Source: Ignavibacteria bacterium
GTDB taxonomy: Bacteria > Bacteroidota > Ignavibacteria > Kapaibacteriales > UBA2268
Direction: 5' to 3'
DNA: 64,000 bases
Assembly: GCA_012518115.1 (NCBI GenBank)
Contig: JAAYTD010000029.1
Span: forward strand, 1 to 64,000
The notes under the pieces are model-generated. The model was not told the DNA's origin and made no database searches. It was given only the letters and a program-made list of their open reading frames with translations. Shown piece after piece: positions 7,781-17,134 of this stretch. Position 1 is the first letter of the stretch, and the number at the start of each line of letters is the position of its first letter. Both the position numbers and the translations under genes were made by a program.

Positions 7781-9244
7781 TTATAAACTTATCTTTTTTA
7801 TAATAGTTTGTTTGTTTTCTAAAATAACTATAACAAAATATATCCCTTTTGTCAAATGGTTTATATTCAACTTATTATCATAATTATGTGTATAATATTC
7901 ATCAATATCTTTTCCAGAATAGTCAATTATTTTTATTTTTTGTATCATATAATCAGAAGAAACAACATTTAAATTATATCTATCATAGCTTATACTAAGC
8001 CCATCTTGTTTTTCTTCTGTTATAGAGCTATTTACTTGTTTTTGTTCAAGTTTATTAATAACACCAGAATTCGAAATCCCATAGAAATCTTCAACTAAAA
8101 TATCACATGTATTTTCTATATCTTGAGATATTAATTTTTCAACAACAATATAGCAGACGGGATTTGCATAATAATTTTCTTCTAATCCCCTGTTTTTAGA
8201 AGTAATTACAAAATTTATCCACGAACTGTCTTTGTTTATATTATAAAAGATATTATTTTCTCTGAAAAAATTCGATTTTTCTATTCCTAATACTTTTAGC
8301 TTATCATTTATTCCTATTTTTTGTAGATTTAGACTAGCTGCTACTGCTATTAAATTTTGTTGGTTTTGCTTTATATATACTGGGAGATGTAGTATTTTAG
8401 AATCTTTCAGAAAACAGACATTTTCTTCAAAAAATTGTTTTTTTACTTTCGGCGGCGTTGCTCCCCACGTACTATCCATATTGTAAACAACCACTAAATG
8501 ATCAGAATTCGTTACAACTCCGTTACCGTCGCAATCACAATAAGTAGCTGCTAAGGTATCCCATGCAATAGCTTTTTGAGATTTCCATAAAGTACTTGTC
8601 GGATTACGCTTAAAAGCTCGCATTTTCTGTTTAGGTTCTTCCAAGTATTTAGAAATAATAGCAAAATCACGACTGTCCACAATATTGTTATTGTCAGCAT
8701 CGCCGGGCCAAACATCAACATAGCTATGTACTTTATAACTAAATTTCGGAGTAATAGGAATTAAAAGTTCAATTATCGTATCACGAAAAACAGTAGCACG
8801 CACTTTCTCTAAATGAAAATCAACAACTTCACCATGAATTGCATTCGGACATACAACAAATTCAAGATGAATAACTTTTGGATTATTGGGTGAGTTTGAA
8901 TCAGCCGGAAATCCTGTTCCCGCTTCAACGATTATTCTTGCAATATCAGCAATAGTATCAACAGCAGGTTGTACAATATGATGAACACCTGGGTCCCCCC
9001 AGTCAGTTGAGACCTTCATTTCTGAATACTTTATGTATTTTGTTTTATTATGAATTAACTCAAAAGCAACATTACTACAATTTTCAATACTATCTAATCT
9101 TATATCTATTCCAAATGTAAAAGTAGCTGTAACAAAATCAGCGCGTACACCTTCTACATCTGTTCTTTCAAAACTTACAACTTGTGAGTAGGCATTCAAC
9201 AATAATGTGAAATAGCAAAATATAAATATGAAAAATCGTTTCAT
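7781..9244 (-). CDS. Secreted protein with dockerin-like calcium loops and T9SS sorting domain
   Basis: No enzyme family is recognised. Residues 1-20 form a signal peptide (MKRFFIFIFCYFTLLLNAYS). The region at about 175-265 has two EF-hand/dockerin-like loops (PGDADNNNIVDSRDF and DCDGNGVVTNSDH), suggesting calcium binding. The last 75 residues look like a T9SS type A sorting domain: beta-rich, KIIDYSGKDI, HLTKGIYFVIV, ending KKISL. The protein (487 residues) is probably exported by Sec and then across the outer membrane by T9SS. It is a single gene with its own downstream terminator, located after the nuo operon terminator. Confidence 0.75.
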   Translation of the reverse strand: MKRFFIFIFCYFTLLLNAYSQVVSFERTDVEGVRADFVTATFTFGIDIRLDSIENCSNVAFELIHNKTKYIKYSEMKVSTDWGDPGVHHIVQPAVDTIADIARIIVEAGTGFPADSNSPNNPKVIHLEFVVCPNAIHGEVVDFHLEKVRATVFRDTIIELLIPITPKFSYKVHSYVDVWPGDADNNNIVDSRDFAIISKYLEEPKQKMRAFKRNPTSTLWKSQKAIAWDTLAATYCDCDGNGVVTNSDHLVVVYNMDSTWGATPPKVKKQFFEENVCFLKDSKILHLPVYIKQNQQNLIAVAASLNLQKIGINDKLKVLGIEKSNFFRENNIFYNINKDSSWINFVITSKNRGLEENYYANPVCYIVVEKLISQDIENTCDILVEDFYGISNSGVINKLEQKQVNSSITEEKQDGLSISYDRYNLNVVSSDYMIQKIKIIDYSGKDIDEYYTHNYDNKLNINHLTKGIYFVIVILENKQTIIKKISL

Positions 9245-9299
9245 TGCTTCACTAAAATATATTAATAATTTTAAAATGAATGCAATAATTGTACCAAAT

Positions 9300-9334
9300 A
9301 AAAAAAACTTCTAAATATAATTTTAGAAGTTTTT
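9300..9334 (-). terminator. Intrinsic terminator of the nuoJKCD operon
   Basis: Perfect 9-bp stem ACTTCTAAA / TTTAGAAGT (9307-9315 with 9322-9330), 6-nt loop, with an A-run on the left that becomes the U-tract for reverse-strand transcription out of nuoD. Confidence 0.85.
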
Positions 9335-9358
9335 AATAAATATTTTACAACTGTTTTT

Positions 9359-10510
9359 TTATCTATCGACTTCGCCAAGCACAATATCAATACTTCCTAG
9401 TATTAATATCAAGTCTCCTATCATATATCCTTTAGTAATATATGGTAACACACTTAAATTAACGAAGCAAGATGAACGGCATCTTACTCGCGATGGTTTC
9501 AGTGTACCGTCACTTGTAATGTAGAAACCAAGTTCGCCTTTTGGACTTTCACATGAAAAATAGAATTCTCCAACTTCAGGTTTTATACGTTTCGGCAAGT
9601 TTGCTCTAACATCACCTTCAAACGGCATTTGTTCTAAAGCTTGTTCAATTATTTTACAACTTTCTTCCATCTCTGCCAGTCTAACCCATAATCTATCCCA
9701 ACAATCTCCCACAGTTCCTACTTCACCTTTACCAACAGGAACATTCCAATCAAACTTATCGTAATTCAAGTAATTTCTTGTCTTACGCAAATCAAAAGGC
9801 ACTCCTGAGGCACGCAATACAGGACCAGAACAAGCAAAATTAATTGCAACATCAGCCGGTAAGACTCCTATATTAGCAGTTCTTTCAATAAGAATTTTAT
9901 TATATAAAAATAATTTATCTGCTTCTTTGATTCTTTCACGCACTGCTTTTATAACAGCAAGACAATCGTCTTTAAATCCGGGATAAATATCGCGTTGCAA
10001 ACCACCTATCCAAAAATAATTATATAAAAGACGAGCTCCTGAACATTTTTCAAAAATGTCTATAATCATCTCGCGATCAATAAAGAAATAAAGAAACGGC
10101 GTATAAGCACCGGCATCCATAACAAATGTACCTGTTGCTATTTGATGATTTGCAATTCTATTAAGTTCACATAAAATTGTACGAATATAAGTTACTTTTT
10201 CAGGTACTTCTATCCCAAGCAATTTTTCCATACCTAAAACATAAGGTAGCTCATTATTCATTGACGAAATATAGTCTAATCTGTCAATAAAAGGAATAAC
10301 TTGCGGATAAGTTGAATTTTCAGCACATTTTTCAAAACATCTATGTAAATAACCTATACGTGGCCATATTTCCGATACAACTTCTCCTTCAAGTTCAGCT
10401 TCAAGTCGTAAAACTCCATGTGTAGAAGGATGTTGAGGACCGAAATTCATTACAACACGATCCGTGTCTATATTACCATATTCAAAATCAAGTATTCTTC
10501 TTTTTTGCAT
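9359..10510 (-). CDS. nuoD: NADH-quinone oxidoreductase subunit D
   Basis: NuoD is the 49-kDa-type subunit of complex I that helps form the quinone site. The 383-residue protein has the hallmark MNFGPQHPSTHGVLRL near residue 22. It also shows the conserved RVRCRSSCFVNL and the C-terminal GDLILILGSIDIVLGEVDR ending of the [NiFe]-hydrogenase-like fold. It is separate from nuoC, not a NuoCD fusion. It lies 27 nt after nuoC and is the last gene before a terminator. Confidence 0.96.
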   Translation of the reverse strand: MQKRRILDFEYGNIDTDRVVMNFGPQHPSTHGVLRLEAELEGEVVSEIWPRIGYLHRCFEKCAENSTYPQVIPFIDRLDYISSMNNELPYVLGMEKLLGIEVPEKVTYIRTILCELNRIANHQIATGTFVMDAGAYTPFLYFFIDREMIIDIFEKCSGARLLYNYFWIGGLQRDIYPGFKDDCLAVIKAVRERIKEADKLFLYNKILIERTANIGVLPADVAINFACSGPVLRASGVPFDLRKTRNYLNYDKFDWNVPVGKGEVGTVGDCWDRLWVRLAEMEESCKIIEQALEQMPFEGDVRANLPKRIKPEVGEFYFSCESPKGELGFYITSDGTLKPSRVRCRSSCFVNLSVLPYITKGYMIGDLILILGSIDIVLGEVDR

Positions 10511-10537
10511 AATTTATTTCTATACAGTTTATTTAGT

Positions 10538-11026
10538 TTATTTTAATTTATTAGGTGTAGCATCAATTCCATGATATTCTGTAGGAGCTACATAATCTTT
10601 GCGAAGTGGAAATCCCTCCCAGTCGTCCGGACAAAGTATACGTTGCAAGTCAGGATGATCTGAAAATATCACACCAAACATATCATATACTTCTCGTTCA
10701 TGCCAATTAGCTGTTTTCCAAACGCGTTCAACAGTAGGAAGCATTGGCTTTGTTCTATCTAAAGTTACTTTCAACACAAAATAATGGTTGTGTTTAATAG
10801 AATAAAGATGATATACGACACCCAAAGAATCTTTATAATCCATGCCTGTCAAATTAGCTAAATAATCAAACTCTAAACCAGATTCATCTCTTAAAAACAT
10901 ACAAATCTCTTTGATAGAATCAGGCAATATATTAACAAAAGGATCAATTTTATCACCTTCAAAAAAACCAAGAATTTTGTCGCCAAACTTCTCTTGTAAA
11001 ATAGAAAATATCTCTTTACTTGTCAT
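10538..11026 (-). CDS. nuoC: NADH-quinone oxidoreductase subunit C
   Basis: NuoC is the 30-kDa-type subunit of the complex I connecting module. The core YHLYSIKHNHYFVLKVTLDR, VWKTANWHEREVYDMFGV, and DDWEGFPLRKDY are characteristic. The ORF track begins at a GTG at 11032, but an AAGGAG Shine-Dalgarno sits 8 nt before the ATG at 11026 and only 2 nt before the GTG. I therefore choose ATG (MTSKEIF, 162 residues). It follows nuoK almost without a gap. Confidence 0.94.
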   Translation of the reverse strand: MTSKEIFSILQEKFGDKILGFFEGDKIDPFVNILPDSIKEICMFLRDESGLEFDYLANLTGMDYKDSLGVVYHLYSIKHNHYFVLKVTLDRTKPMLPTVERVWKTANWHEREVYDMFGVIFSDHPDLQRILCPDDWEGFPLRKDYVAPTEYHGIDATPNKLK

Positions 11027-11031
11027 TATCA

Positions 11032-11343
11032 CTACTCCTTCAAATCTTTAATTTCATCAACCGAAATATGCTTGAAATTTTGATAAATATTTAAAAATAT
11101 AGCTAAAGCAACTGCAACCTCTGCAGCAGCCAATACGATTACAAATAAAGTAGCTACATGCCCTTCTATATCTAAACCAGCAAAACGAGCAAAAGCAACA
11201 AAATTTATATTAGCAGAGTTCAAAATTAGTTCTAATCCCATTAAAACTAAAATTGCATTCTTTCTCGTTAATATCGCAAACAAACCAAACGAAAAAAGTA
11301 TTGAACTCAAAATTAAAAAATGCGTTAATCCTATTTCCATCAT
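11032..11343 (-). CDS. nuoK: NADH-quinone oxidoreductase subunit K
   Basis: A 103-residue membrane subunit of complex I, homologous to MrpC/ND4L. Three transmembrane helices are visible. The GLELILNSANINFVAF segment and the later EVAVALAIFLNIY helix carry the conserved intramembrane glutamates of the proton-translocation path. The stop codon abuts the nuoC start region, and nuoJ lies 47 nt upstream, giving the order J-K-C-D. Confidence 0.95.
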   Translation of the reverse strand: MMEIGLTHFLILSSILFSFGLFAILTRKNAILVLMGLELILNSANINFVAFARFAGLDIEGHVATLFVIVLAAAEVAVALAIFLNIYQNFKHISVDEIKDLKE

Positions 11344-11390
11344 AAATATTTTAATTAATAATATTTCCTTAAAAACAATTCAATAACAGT

Positions 11391-11939
11391 TTAATTCTTA
11401 CGACGTGCAATAAGTGCAGCTCCAATAAAAGCAACCAATAACAATATAGCAGCCGCAATAAAAGCAGCTATATAATTAGTAAACAATAAGTTTCCTATAT
11501 CTTGCAAGGTAGATTCGGGAAGTTCCTCTAAAGGAACTTGTTTCCAATCACCTAAAAGAAAAACTAAAACCAAACCTATACCTGAACATGCAGATATTAA
11601 AGCGCCAATAGCAGTCTTTGTACTGTCTAAAACCGCAGTACGTTCATTAGCTTCTGTCATACGAGTTGTAAGCATAACACCGAATATAATTAGCGTTAAT
11701 ATTCCACCTATGTAAACCATAATCTGAGTTACCGCTATAAAATCAGCTGCTAACATAGCATATATGCCAGCTACACCAAAAAAGCAAAACAATAAAGCTA
11801 CTGCTGAATGCATCAACTTGTTCGCTAGAATTGTAACCAACCCCGAAACAACAATAAGAAGAGCTAAAGCATAAAAAATTATTCCATAAAAATTTATAGA
11901 AGATTGCAGTTCATTTATAAATTTCGATATTTCCATAAT
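11391..11939 (-). CDS. nuoJ: NADH-quinone oxidoreductase subunit J
   Basis: Complex I membrane subunit (ND6-like) with about five transmembrane segments. The signature region is MHSAVALLFCFFGVAGIYAMLAADFIAVTQIMVYIGGI. The ORF track starts at TTG 11963; the internal ATG at 11939 (MEISKFINEL) fits the usual NuoJ N-terminus better and is preferred, giving 182 residues. It is the first gene of the partial nuo operon; nuoA/B/E-I/L-N are not in this window. Confidence 0.92.
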   Translation of the reverse strand: MMEISKFINELQSSINFYGIIFYALALLIVVSGLVTILANKLMHSAVALLFCFFGVAGIYAMLAADFIAVTQIMVYIGGILTLIIFGVMLTTRMTEANERTAVLDSTKTAIGALISACSGIGLVLVFLLGDWKQVPLEELPESTLQDIGNLLFTNYIAAFIAAAILLLVAFIGAALIARRKN

Positions 11940-12061
11940 ATTTATCTTTTTTAAGTAGAACAATTTTTAAATTTTAAATATAGTTAAAAATCAAACTGCA
12001 AAATAACATTTTTTTCCCAAATAGCATAAGAATTTTTCATTTTTATGCCCAAAAAATTTTT

Positions 12062-12096
12062 TTTGTTGTTTTTTATAAAAAAAAAATGTATTTTTG
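12062..12096 (+). promoter_or_regulatory. Candidate promoter for tRNA-Arg
   Basis: TATTTTTG at 12089-12096 matches TAnnTTTG. TTTG at 12062-12065 (23-nt spacer), or GTTG ending at 12068 (20-nt spacer), could serve as the -33 box. It lies about 100 nt before the mature tRNA 5' end. A 20-codon ATG frame at 12131-12193 lies in the leader but has no other support. Confidence 0.4.
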
Positions 12097-12198
12097 TACT
12101 TCATCTTTAAATTAAAATAAAGTGAATAAGATGAAAATTGTATTTCAATATATGAGAAATGCAAATTTATTAAGTCCAGAATTATTTTTATAAAATCA

Positions 12199-12272
12199 GC
12201 GCCGGTAGCTCAGCTGGATAGAGCATCAGCCTTCTAAGCTGAGGGCCACTGGTTCGAATCCAGTCCGGCGTG
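12199..12272 (+). tRNA. tRNA-Arg (anticodon TCT)
   Basis: Cloverleaf readable by eye. The acceptor GCGCCGG pairs with CCGGCGT (first pair G-U), the D arm contains AGCTCAGCTGGATAGAGC, and the anticodon stem TCAGC/GCTGA encloses the loop CTTCTAA (anticodon TCT, reading AGA). The T arm is CTGGTTCGAATCCAG. The 3' CCA is not encoded. AGA is a frequent codon in this AT-rich genome. Confidence 0.95.
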
Positions 12273-12274
12273 CT

Positions 12275-12312
12275 AACCTCATTAAACAATAGTGCTTAAT
12301 GAGGTTTTTTTT
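12275..12312 (+). terminator. Intrinsic terminator after tRNA-Arg
   Basis: Perfect 11-bp stem AACCTCATTAA / TTAATGAGGTT (12275-12285 with 12296-12306) followed by eight T residues, only 3 nt after the tRNA. Confidence 0.9.
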
Positions 12313-12317
12313 ATTTT

Positions 12318-12412
12318 GTCTGAACTGTGATTTATTAGGTGGTTATTAATTAATAACTACCCCATCAAGCTTCGCTTGCCACCCCTTCGTGCGAAAGGGA
12401 ATTTTAAAAATT
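12318..12412 (-). repeat. Interspersed repeat copy B (core in inverse orientation)
   Basis: It contains GTCTGAACTGTGATT at 12318. The family core follows in reverse orientation: AACTACCCCATCAAGCTTCG, CTTGCCACCCCTTCG, then CGAAAGGGAATTTT. No terminal inverted repeat is present. It fills the gap between the tRNA terminator and the fumarase gene end. Confidence 0.75.
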
Positions 12413-12431
12413 ACGGTAAGCATATGATCAC

Positions 12432-14051
12432 TTAAGAAAGTATTTGTTTAAAAAAATCATTCCCTTTGTCATCAACTAATATGAAAGCAGGAAAATCTTC
12501 TACTTCTATTTTCCATATAGCTTCCATTCCAAGTTCAGGATATTCTAAACACTCCACTTTTTTAATATTTTTTTCTGCTAAAATTGCTGCCGGTCCGCCT
12601 ATAGAACCAAGGTAAAATCCGCCATATTTTTTACAAGCATCAGTAACTTGCTGAGATCTATTACCCTTAGCTATCATTACCATACTTCCGCCATTAGATT
12701 GAAATAAATCTACGTAAGCATCCATTCTACCGGCAGTTGTAGGCCCAAATGATCCTGACGGCATTCCTTTCGGAGTTTTTGCCGGTCCTGCATAATATAT
12801 AGGATGATCTTTCATATATTGTGGCAAGCCTTTACCGGAATCTATGCGTTCTTTCAATTTAGCATGTGCAATATCACGTCCTACAATAATAGTTCCAGTA
12901 AGAGATAACCTTGTTGAAACAGGATACTTATGCAATTCTTCTAATATTTTATTCATCTGTTGGTTGAGATTGATTTTTACTGCATTCCCTTCTCCTTCAT
13001 TTCGTAATTCTACAGGTATCAATTTTCCCGGCTCTTTTTCCATTTTTTCAATCCAGATGCCATCTTTATTAATTTTTGCTTTAATATTTCTGTCTGCAGA
13101 ACACGAAACAGCCATTCCAATAAAACAAGATGCACCGTGTCGTGGTAAGCGTACTATTCTTATGTCGTGAGCAAAATACTTTCCACCAAATTGCGCGCCT
13201 AATCCTAATTTTTGTGAAGCTTTTAATATTTTTTCTTCAAGTACTATATCTCTGAAAGCTTGTCCAAACTCATTACCTTCTTTTGGTAATTCGTCGTAAT
13301 ATTTAGCAGAAGCTAATTTAACAGTTTTTATACAAATATCTGCTGATGTTCCGCCTATAACGAATGCGATGTGATAAGGCGGACAAGCAGCTGTTCCTAG
13401 TGTTTTCATTTTTTCTGTCAAAAACTTTTCTAAACTATCAGGATTCAACAGTGCTTTTGTTTCTTGAAATAAATATGTTTTATTAGAAGAACCACCACCC
13501 TTTGCTATAAATAGAAATTTATACTCATCACCATCAACTGCTTGAATATCTATTTGAGCCGGCAAATTTGTACCTGTATTCACTTCATCATACATATTTA
13601 AAGGTGCATTTTGTGAGTATCGTAAATTATTTTCAGTATATGTTTGATATACTCCTTTAGAAAGATATTCTTCATCACCACCATTAGTCCGTACATTCTC
13701 GCCTTTTTTAGCGATAATTGTAGCTGTTCCTGTATCTTGACAGAATGGCAAAACACCTTTAGCAGAAATTTCGGCATTACGAAGCATAGTTAATGCTACA
13801 TATTTATCGTTTTCACTTGCTTCAGGATCTAAAAGTATATTTGCTACTTGTTTTTGATGTGCCGGTCTTAGAAAGAAAGAACAGTTATACATAGCAGTAT
13901 TTGCTAATATTGTTAGTGCTTCAGGTTCGACACATAATATATCTTGCGAGTCAAATTTTTTCACAGATATATGTTCTTTTGTTAAAAGTTCATATTCCGT
14001 TTCATCCTTTCCTATCGGAAATGGGTTTTGATAGTTAAATTTTTTATTCAT
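12432..14051 (-). CDS. fumA: Class I (Fe-S) fumarate hydratase
   Basis: Interconverts fumarate and L-malate in the TCA cycle using an oxygen-sensitive [4Fe-4S] cluster. The length (539 residues) and sequence fit the single-chain class I enzymes. Candidate cluster cysteines are Cys104 (LPFCQDTG), Cys223 (TAACPPYH) and Cys317 (AVSCSADRN). Their spacing of 119 and 94 residues equals that of the structurally known Leishmania class I enzyme as I remember it. It lies directly downstream of malate dehydrogenase on the same strand, giving two consecutive TCA steps. Whether the transcript is shared is uncertain (91-nt gap). A tartrate dehydratase-like activity cannot be excluded from sequence alone. 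Confidence 0.9.
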   Translation of the reverse strand: MNKKFNYQNPFPIGKDETEYELLTKEHISVKKFDSQDILCVEPEALTILANTAMYNCSFFLRPAHQKQVANILLDPEASENDKYVALTMLRNAEISAKGVLPFCQDTGTATIIAKKGENVRTNGGDEEYLSKGVYQTYTENNLRYSQNAPLNMYDEVNTGTNLPAQIDIQAVDGDEYKFLFIAKGGGSSNKTYLFQETKALLNPDSLEKFLTEKMKTLGTAACPPYHIAFVIGGTSADICIKTVKLASAKYYDELPKEGNEFGQAFRDIVLEEKILKASQKLGLGAQFGGKYFAHDIRIVRLPRHGASCFIGMAVSCSADRNIKAKINKDGIWIEKMEKEPGKLIPVELRNEGEGNAVKINLNQQMNKILEELHKYPVSTRLSLTGTIIVGRDIAHAKLKERIDSGKGLPQYMKDHPIYYAGPAKTPKGMPSGSFGPTTAGRMDAYVDLFQSNGGSMVMIAKGNRSQQVTDACKKYGGFYLGSIGGPAAILAEKNIKKVECLEYPELGMEAIWKIEVEDFPAFILVDDKGNDFFKQILS

Positions 14052-14142
14052 AATAAAATTTTAGAAATTGAAAAAAAACATCATCTACCTATTGTTAATG
14101 ATAGATGATGCTATAATTTTTGTTTATCGTTTAATCATGTGT

Positions 14143-15078
14143 CTATCCAATTAATTTCATAGCTTCTTTTATTGTATTTGCAACATGGTTAGCAGATTTA
14201 TCAAACAGTTCTTTTTCGTCAACATTAAGATTTAGTTCTAAAATTTTTTCGACACCATTTTTACCGATAATTACGGGAACACCTACACAAACATCTTCAT
14301 AATCATATTCGCCTTCAAGTAATACGGTACAAGGTAAGAGCCGTCTTTGATTTTTCACAATAGCTTCTACTATTTCTGCCACTGCAGTTCCAGGAGCATA
14401 CCAAGCAGAACCAGTTTGCAAGAGTTGTACTATTTCTCCACCACCTTTTGCTGTTCTATCACAGATTGCATCAAGTCTATCTTGAGCAACAAGTTCTGTT
14501 ATAGGAATACCATTCACAGTAGTATAACGTGGCAAAGGAACCATTGTATCTCCATGTCCACCAAGGACAAGTGCATGAATATCTTTAACGGAAATATCTA
14601 ATTCCATTGCCAGAAAAGTTCTATATCTAGCAGTATCGAGAATACCTGCCATTCCTATAACTTTATTACGAGGCAAATTAGTTTTCTTTAATGTTACGTA
14701 AGTCATTACATCTAATGGATTAGATACAACTATAAAACAAGCATTTGGAGAAAACTTTATTGCTTGTTCAGTGCAAGTGCTAACAATACTTGCATTAATT
14801 CTAAGTAAGTCATCTCTTGACATGCCCGGCTTACGTGCTATGCCAGCTGTAATTACAACGATATCCGAGTTTGCAGTATCACTATAATCACTTGTACCGA
14901 ATATTTTTGAATTTGAACTAAAAATCGGCATAGATTGATACATATCTAACCCTTTGCCTTTTGATGTTCCCTCTGCAATATCACATAGCCATATTTCTTC
15001 CACTAATTCTTTGTTTGCCATTACTTGAGCACAAGTTGCCCCAACGTTTCCAGCGCCGCCAACAATTGTAACTTTCAT
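14143..15078 (-). CDS. mdh: Malate dehydrogenase (LDH-like type)
   Basis: NAD-dependent oxidation of malate to oxaloacetate. The 311-residue protein begins with the nucleotide-binding GGAGNVGATCA loop. It has the mobile-loop arginines (ARKPGMSRDDLLRIN), the VSNPLDVMTY strand, and the catalytic histidine in LGGHGDTMVP. GMSRDD with arginine favours malate over lactate. A GAGG Shine-Dalgarno precedes the ATG. The gene is upstream of class I fumarase on the same strand. Confidence 0.95.
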   Translation of the reverse strand: MKVTIVGGAGNVGATCAQVMANKELVEEIWLCDIAEGTSKGKGLDMYQSMPIFSSNSKIFGTSDYSDTANSDIVVITAGIARKPGMSRDDLLRINASIVSTCTEQAIKFSPNACFIVVSNPLDVMTYVTLKKTNLPRNKVIGMAGILDTARYRTFLAMELDISVKDIHALVLGGHGDTMVPLPRYTTVNGIPITELVAQDRLDAICDRTAKGGGEIVQLLQTGSAWYAPGTAVAEIVEAIVKNQRRLLPCTVLLEGEYDYEDVCVGVPVIIGKNGVEKILELNLNVDEKELFDKSANHVANTIKEAMKLIG

Positions 15079-15223
15079 ATTAAAACCTCAATTAAATATA
15101 GTTCATAAAAAAAATTGAATAAAAAAAGAGTATTCTTCTTATTTATCAATAACTTTGGAAAAGTATTAAAGACGTTTGAAAAATAATTTATTGTATGTTT
15201 TTTTAATTATATTCTAAAAAATT

Positions 15224-16483
15224 CTAAAAAAAATTATCAGGAATAATAGAAGCAATTGCCCAATTGTTTTCACAAAAATATTTATTGCTTAGTGTATGTA
15301 TATCATCTAAAGTCACTTGGTCAATTTTTTGAATTATATCTACCGTTTGCTCATATTTTCCAAAAACAATTTCGTTTTTTAGTAAATTTTGCATACGTGA
15401 AGACAAGCTTTCTTGCTCTATAATTGTAGCGGTTTTTAGTTGTTCTTTGGCACGATTCAATTCTTTTTTTGTCGGCATTTTAAGCATTAACTTTTGCATT
15501 TCTTTATAAATCAAATCAATAGTTCTCTTATATTTTTTAGCATCTGTTGCAGCATAAATATACCATGAACCGCAATCTGTATAGCTATTGATTGATGAAT
15601 AGATAGAGTAAGCTAAACCGTGTTTTTCACGTAAATTTTGATACAAACGCGAGCTCATACCGTCTCCAAAAAGTGTATTCAGCACAGCTAGTGGATAATA
15701 TTCTGTACTTTGAAGTCCTTGCGTTTGTTTTCCTAAAACGATGTGCGCTTGTTGTATAGTTTTTTTTATTGTTTTATTAACATAGTTTATTGTAGGTTTT
15801 GTGCGTAATTTTATAGGTAAAGTACAATTTAATTCTTTTTCAGAAAAATACTTATTTACAAGTTTTACAACATTTTTATGATTAACATCACCTACAACAC
15901 ACACTACTATGTTTTCAGCTCTATAAAAAGTTTTATAAAAATTTTCAAGTTCCTTATAATCAATTTGCTTAACAGTATCTTGCCAGCCAGTTATAGGGTT
16001 AGCAAGATTATGATTTGAAAATGTAGCAATATCAGCTAAATCAAAAATATATTCTTCGGGATCATCTTCATAAGATTTAATTTCTTCCAATATAATAAGC
16101 TTTTCGCGTTCAATTTCATCTTCAATAAATATAGCATTCAAAACAATATCACAAAGTAGTTCAAATGTTTTTGCAAAATGGTTTTTAATTGCGCGCACAT
16201 AAAAACATGTTTGTTCTTTGGTTGTGAATGCATTAGAATAAGCACCTAAAGTTTCAAATTCATTTGCTATTTGTTTTGAATTACGTTTTTTTGTATGTCG
16301 AAAAACAGCATGCTCCATAAAATGAGCTATTCCTGATATTGAATCGTCGCGAGCTCCTATATTTACACATATTCCCGCCGAATATGAAGCAGTATTCTGC
16401 ACTTGTTCAGAAATTACAACTAAACCGTTTTCAAAAACACTTTTTTCGTAATTCCCGATCTTTAGTGTATCTATAATTTTCAT
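15224..16483 (-). CDS. M16-family zinc peptidase (processing-peptidase type)
   Basis: M16 peptidases are inverzincin metalloproteases. The active-site motif HFMEH is at residues 54-58 of the protein starting at ATG 16483, with the downstream conserved Glu region ENIVVCVVGDV further on. The R/Y-containing C-terminal half (GDGMSSRLYQNLREKHGLAYSIYSSI) is also typical. The ORF track's TTG start (16495) adds only MCCL and is less likely. Length (419 residues) matches single-unit bacterial proteins of the YmxG/PqqL class. It starts 15 nt after the TlpA-like gene, so the two are probably co-transcribed. The substrate is unknown. Confidence 0.88.
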   Translation of the reverse strand: MKIIDTLKIGNYEKSVFENGLVVISEQVQNTASYSAGICVNIGARDDSISGIAHFMEHAVFRHTKKRNSKQIANEFETLGAYSNAFTTKEQTCFYVRAIKNHFAKTFELLCDIVLNAIFIEDEIEREKLIILEEIKSYEDDPEEYIFDLADIATFSNHNLANPITGWQDTVKQIDYKELENFYKTFYRAENIVVCVVGDVNHKNVVKLVNKYFSEKELNCTLPIKLRTKPTINYVNKTIKKTIQQAHIVLGKQTQGLQSTEYYPLAVLNTLFGDGMSSRLYQNLREKHGLAYSIYSSINSYTDCGSWYIYAATDAKKYKRTIDLIYKEMQKLMLKMPTKKELNRAKEQLKTATIIEQESLSSRMQNLLKNEIVFGKYEQTVDIIQKIDQVTLDDIHTLSNKYFCENNWAIASIIPDNFF

Positions 16484-16498
16484 TAAGCAACACAAAAA

Positions 16499-17038
16499 TT
16501 ATTCTTGTTCTGTTTCTACTTCAGTTCCAATAGCTGCTGCTTTTTTGATTTCTTTTAATAAATTGATTTCATCGCCAGGAGCATAGCCATTATGTTCATA
16601 AACAATATTTTTATTCCCATCGAGAACATAAGTATGTGGTGGATTGTTTACGCCCATAGCGCGTTTGAAATCGCTATTCTGGTCAAGATAAACTTCATAA
16701 TTCCAACATCTAGCTTTAACAAAAGGAGCTACACGTTTGCTATTTCTTGAATCATCAATAGAGACAGCTATAAACTTAACGCCTGTTTCTTCTTGCCATT
16801 CTTCATAAACTTCATTGATTGTATTGAGCTCTTCCAAACAAGGTTTGCACCAAGTTGCCCAAAAACTTATGACAATAGGCTTGCCATCATTGTCAAAATC
16901 TGCAGTACTTACTGTTTTTCCTGCTAAATTTTTTAAATTAACATTAGCAATTTTTTTTGTCGTTTCCTGTGAAAATAATGTAGAATTTATTAAAAAAATT
17001 GCAAAAAATAGTGAAATTGCAAAAAAATTCTTTTTCAT
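16499..17038 (-). CDS. Exported TlpA/ResA-like thioredoxin-fold protein
   Basis: Probable periplasmic thiol-disulfide oxidoreductase. From the preferred ATG at 17038 (AAGGAT Shine-Dalgarno 7 nt upstream) the protein has 179 residues. It has a signal peptide (about 1-24, FFAISLFFAIFLINSTLFS) and the redox motif WCKPC (Cys64, Cys67) in ISFWATWCKPC. A later cis-Pro region NNPPHTYVLD is present. The upstream in-frame TTG extension in the ORF track would bury the signal peptide and is rejected. It leads a two-gene unit with the M16 peptidase. Confidence 0.85.
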   Translation of the reverse strand: MKKNFFAISLFFAIFLINSTLFSQETTKKIANVNLKNLAGKTVSTADFDNDGKPIVISFWATWCKPCLEELNTINEVYEEWQEETGVKFIAVSIDDSRNSKRVAPFVKARCWNYEVYLDQNSDFKRAMGVNNPPHTYVLDGNKNIVYEHNGYAPGDEINLLKEIKKAAAIGTEVETEQE

Positions 17039-17053
17039 TTCGTATATCCTTCG

Positions 17054-17061
17054 TATTTTTG
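17054..17061 (+). promoter_or_regulatory. Candidate -7 box for the T9SS cargo gene at 17135
   Basis: TATTTTTG matches TAnnTTTG. The -33 position has TTTT rather than TTTG. It lies in the divergent intergenic region. Confidence 0.35.
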
Positions 17062-17076
17062 TAAAACAAGTTATTT

Positions 17077-17084
17077 CAAAACTA
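17077..17084 (-). promoter_or_regulatory. Candidate -7 box for the TlpA-like gene
   Basis: TAGTTTTG on the reverse strand matches TAnnTTTG, with ATTG 20 nt upstream as a possible -33 box. Together with the forward box this gives overlapping divergent promoters. Confidence 0.35.
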
Positions 17085-17134
17085 ATAAAAATAATACGTA
17101 AAAACAATAATTTTATTTCGTAGGAGCTAAAAAA

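Noticed and set aside
12131-12193. 20-codon ATG frame upstream of the tRNA
   Set aside because: Too short, no ribosome-binding site or homology; probably part of the tRNA precursor leader.
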